This document shows positions 37,734 to 39,094 of a stretch of 39,094 nucleotides of DNA, piece after piece. The position numbers and the translations under genes were made by a program. The notes under the pieces were generated by a model. The model ran no database searches and was not told the origin of the DNA. It saw nothing but the letters and a program-made list of their open reading frames with translations. Source of the stretch: Spirochaetaceae bacterium (lineage in GTDB: Bacteria > Spirochaetota > Spirochaetia > Treponematales > Breznakiellaceae); contig JAITNZ010000177.1 of NCBI GenBank assembly GCA_031290205.1, forward strand, positions 1 through 39,094, given 5' to 3'. Positions within the stretch are counted from its first letter, which is position 1; the number at the start of each line of letters is the position of its first letter.

Positions 37734-37895
37734 TATCAGACCCCAAGTTGATGACGCCCTTTTCATCCTGAAGGCGAGGGCAAAAAGCGCCTGAGGCGCA
37801 ATGAAAGCGCAACAAACAGGGTCAACGCCGGTTATTACCGAAAAAATCGTTACTTGGGGCGGCTGCGCCCAGCACCCCCTCAAATTTCAAACAAT

Positions 37896-38825
37896 TTAAT
37901 ACCGCATCGTATACGCCAACTTTAACCCCACTGTATTGTGCGAAGTCGGCGTTATTTCCACGTTAAACCCGTCAAATCCATCGGGTTTTTTTGACGCAAG
38001 CGTGGATGCAGGTTTGTGATAGGTAATTGCCCGAACAATGCCAAACACAGCCCCGCCAACGTATGCCGCAATCCCTATATACAGTGGATAGGCATAATAG
38101 GTCCTTCCAATTGCCCTGCGGGATGTTCCCGCCTCCTCATAATAACTCGATCCTCTATCTGGATAATCGGCATTATACAATGCAGAGGCAACGATTATTG
38201 CAACAAGCCCTATGCCTTCAAAGACTGCAGTTACCGTGCCGCCAGATATATCTTTTTCGATAAAAAAAGAACCCATGCCAAACGCCAGATTCAACGCTAC
38301 CGCACCCGCCCGTTGCTCAGGAGAAAAATCGGCAAGCAATCCGCCTCTCATAAGCGATTCCATCGTATCGTTGCTTTTGACATCAGCCGTATAGCTGAAT
38401 TGAAGCGTCGCGCTTTCAACCGACACCGCTTGAAACCTGACCCGATAGATGCTTCCGGTTACGTCGATGGAACCAAGTACCATGTTTCGCGCGCCAAGCA
38501 TCCGTCCAATCCTCTGCGCCGAGTCGTCGCTTACATCGCCTGACATATTGAACTTCAATTCGGTTTGAAGTGAATCAAGGCGCCGCCGTTCGATTGGTTT
38601 TAAGCCCCCCGCATTCACCAAGGCATCATTCAGTTCATCAATGACATAATCGGTAAACCGCGTGGAGCTTGACCGGAAGTTGATAACCGCAATAGTTGAG
38701 CCCTTAGGCAATTTGCCGCTCATCTCTGCGGCGGCATTTTTAATTGCCTCGTCCAGCGTTATGCTTTGGGCGGACACAATACCGGACAACAAAACAAATC
38801 CTAATACAACAAAAACACATTTCAT
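37896..38825 (-). CDS. Exported protein with CsgG/LpoB-like N-terminus and P13-like C-terminal membrane region
   Basis: Signal peptide; 'GSTIAVINFRSSSTRFTDYVIDELNDALV...PIERRRLD...RIGRMLGARNMVLGSI'; hydrophobic 'ALNLAFGMGSFFIEKDISGGTVTAVFEGIGL'. Confidence 0.65.
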   Translation of the reverse strand: MKCVFVVLGFVLLSGIVSAQSITLDEAIKNAAAEMSGKLPKGSTIAVINFRSSSTRFTDYVIDELNDALVNAGGLKPIERRRLDSLQTELKFNMSGDVSDDSAQRIGRMLGARNMVLGSIDVTGSIYRVRFQAVSVESATLQFSYTADVKSNDTMESLMRGGLLADFSPEQRAGAVALNLAFGMGSFFIEKDISGGTVTAVFEGIGLVAIIVASALYNADYPDRGSSYYEEAGTSRRAIGRTYYAYPLYIGIAAYVGGAVFGIVRAITYHKPASTLASKKPDGFDGFNVEITPTSHNTVGLKLAYTMRY

Positions 38826-39038
38826 AAAAACTCCTTCGCGGTCTTTCCCGCCGTCGTATTATTTATTAACCGCCCATACGAGCAGCCTCTTTTATCACCG
38901 CGCAAGCGGTGTAAAATACCGATGAAAGAAGTATGTAGGCTGAAAAAAGAATCATTGATCCGCCATAGAACGCAGATCGATTTGCATATATTGAAGGAAG
39001 TAAAACTACGTTTTTGTCTTGTATTCGCTAAATGATAT

Positions 39039-39057
39039 GGGGGGGGGGGGGGGGGGG
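39039..39057 (+). repeat. Homopolymeric G19 tract
   Basis: Directly read run of 19 G in intergenic sequence. Confidence 0.95.
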
Positions 39058-39094
39058 TATCAAATTAACAATGAACAATTAACAGTGAAAAATG

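Overview
39-kb window of a spirochaete-like (probably Treponema-type) chromosome; this assignment is inferred from a P13-like/LpoB-like membrane protein, a FliL-like protein and GyrA, not from a search. About 21.5 kb (1571-23067) is a near-continuous minus-strand run of about 22 genes. It holds SelD, a corrinoid protein, three UroD-family (MtaA/MtbA/MtsA-like) methyltransferases, a cysteine-type ABC transporter, two SsuBC-type ABC modules with four lipoprotein substrate-binding proteins, a DUF3343 putative Se/S carrier, a C_GCAxxG_C_C protein, a TcyP-like cystine symporter, a YeeE/YedE transporter, a TusA-family protein and a transglutaminase-like lipoprotein. I read it as a candidate selenium/sulfur scavenging island in which imported organo-S/Se compounds are demethylated by corrinoid methyltransferases and Se is passed to SelD; this is inference. 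Flanking genes include a sugar ABC transporter, hemL, a C69 peptidase, a beta-propeller lipoprotein, gyrA and envelope proteins. Non-coding structure is unusually rich: a 32-bp tandem repeat forming a chain of ATGA-coupled 11-codon mini-ORFs between an ABC ATPase and its permease; a dispersed hairpin element family sitting at gene termini and encoding both ends of HemL and the end of GyrA; a GC-rich inverted repeat pair with covarying stems; heptanucleotide short tandem repeats; a MITE-like element; a G19 tract; and a G10 tract inside selD.
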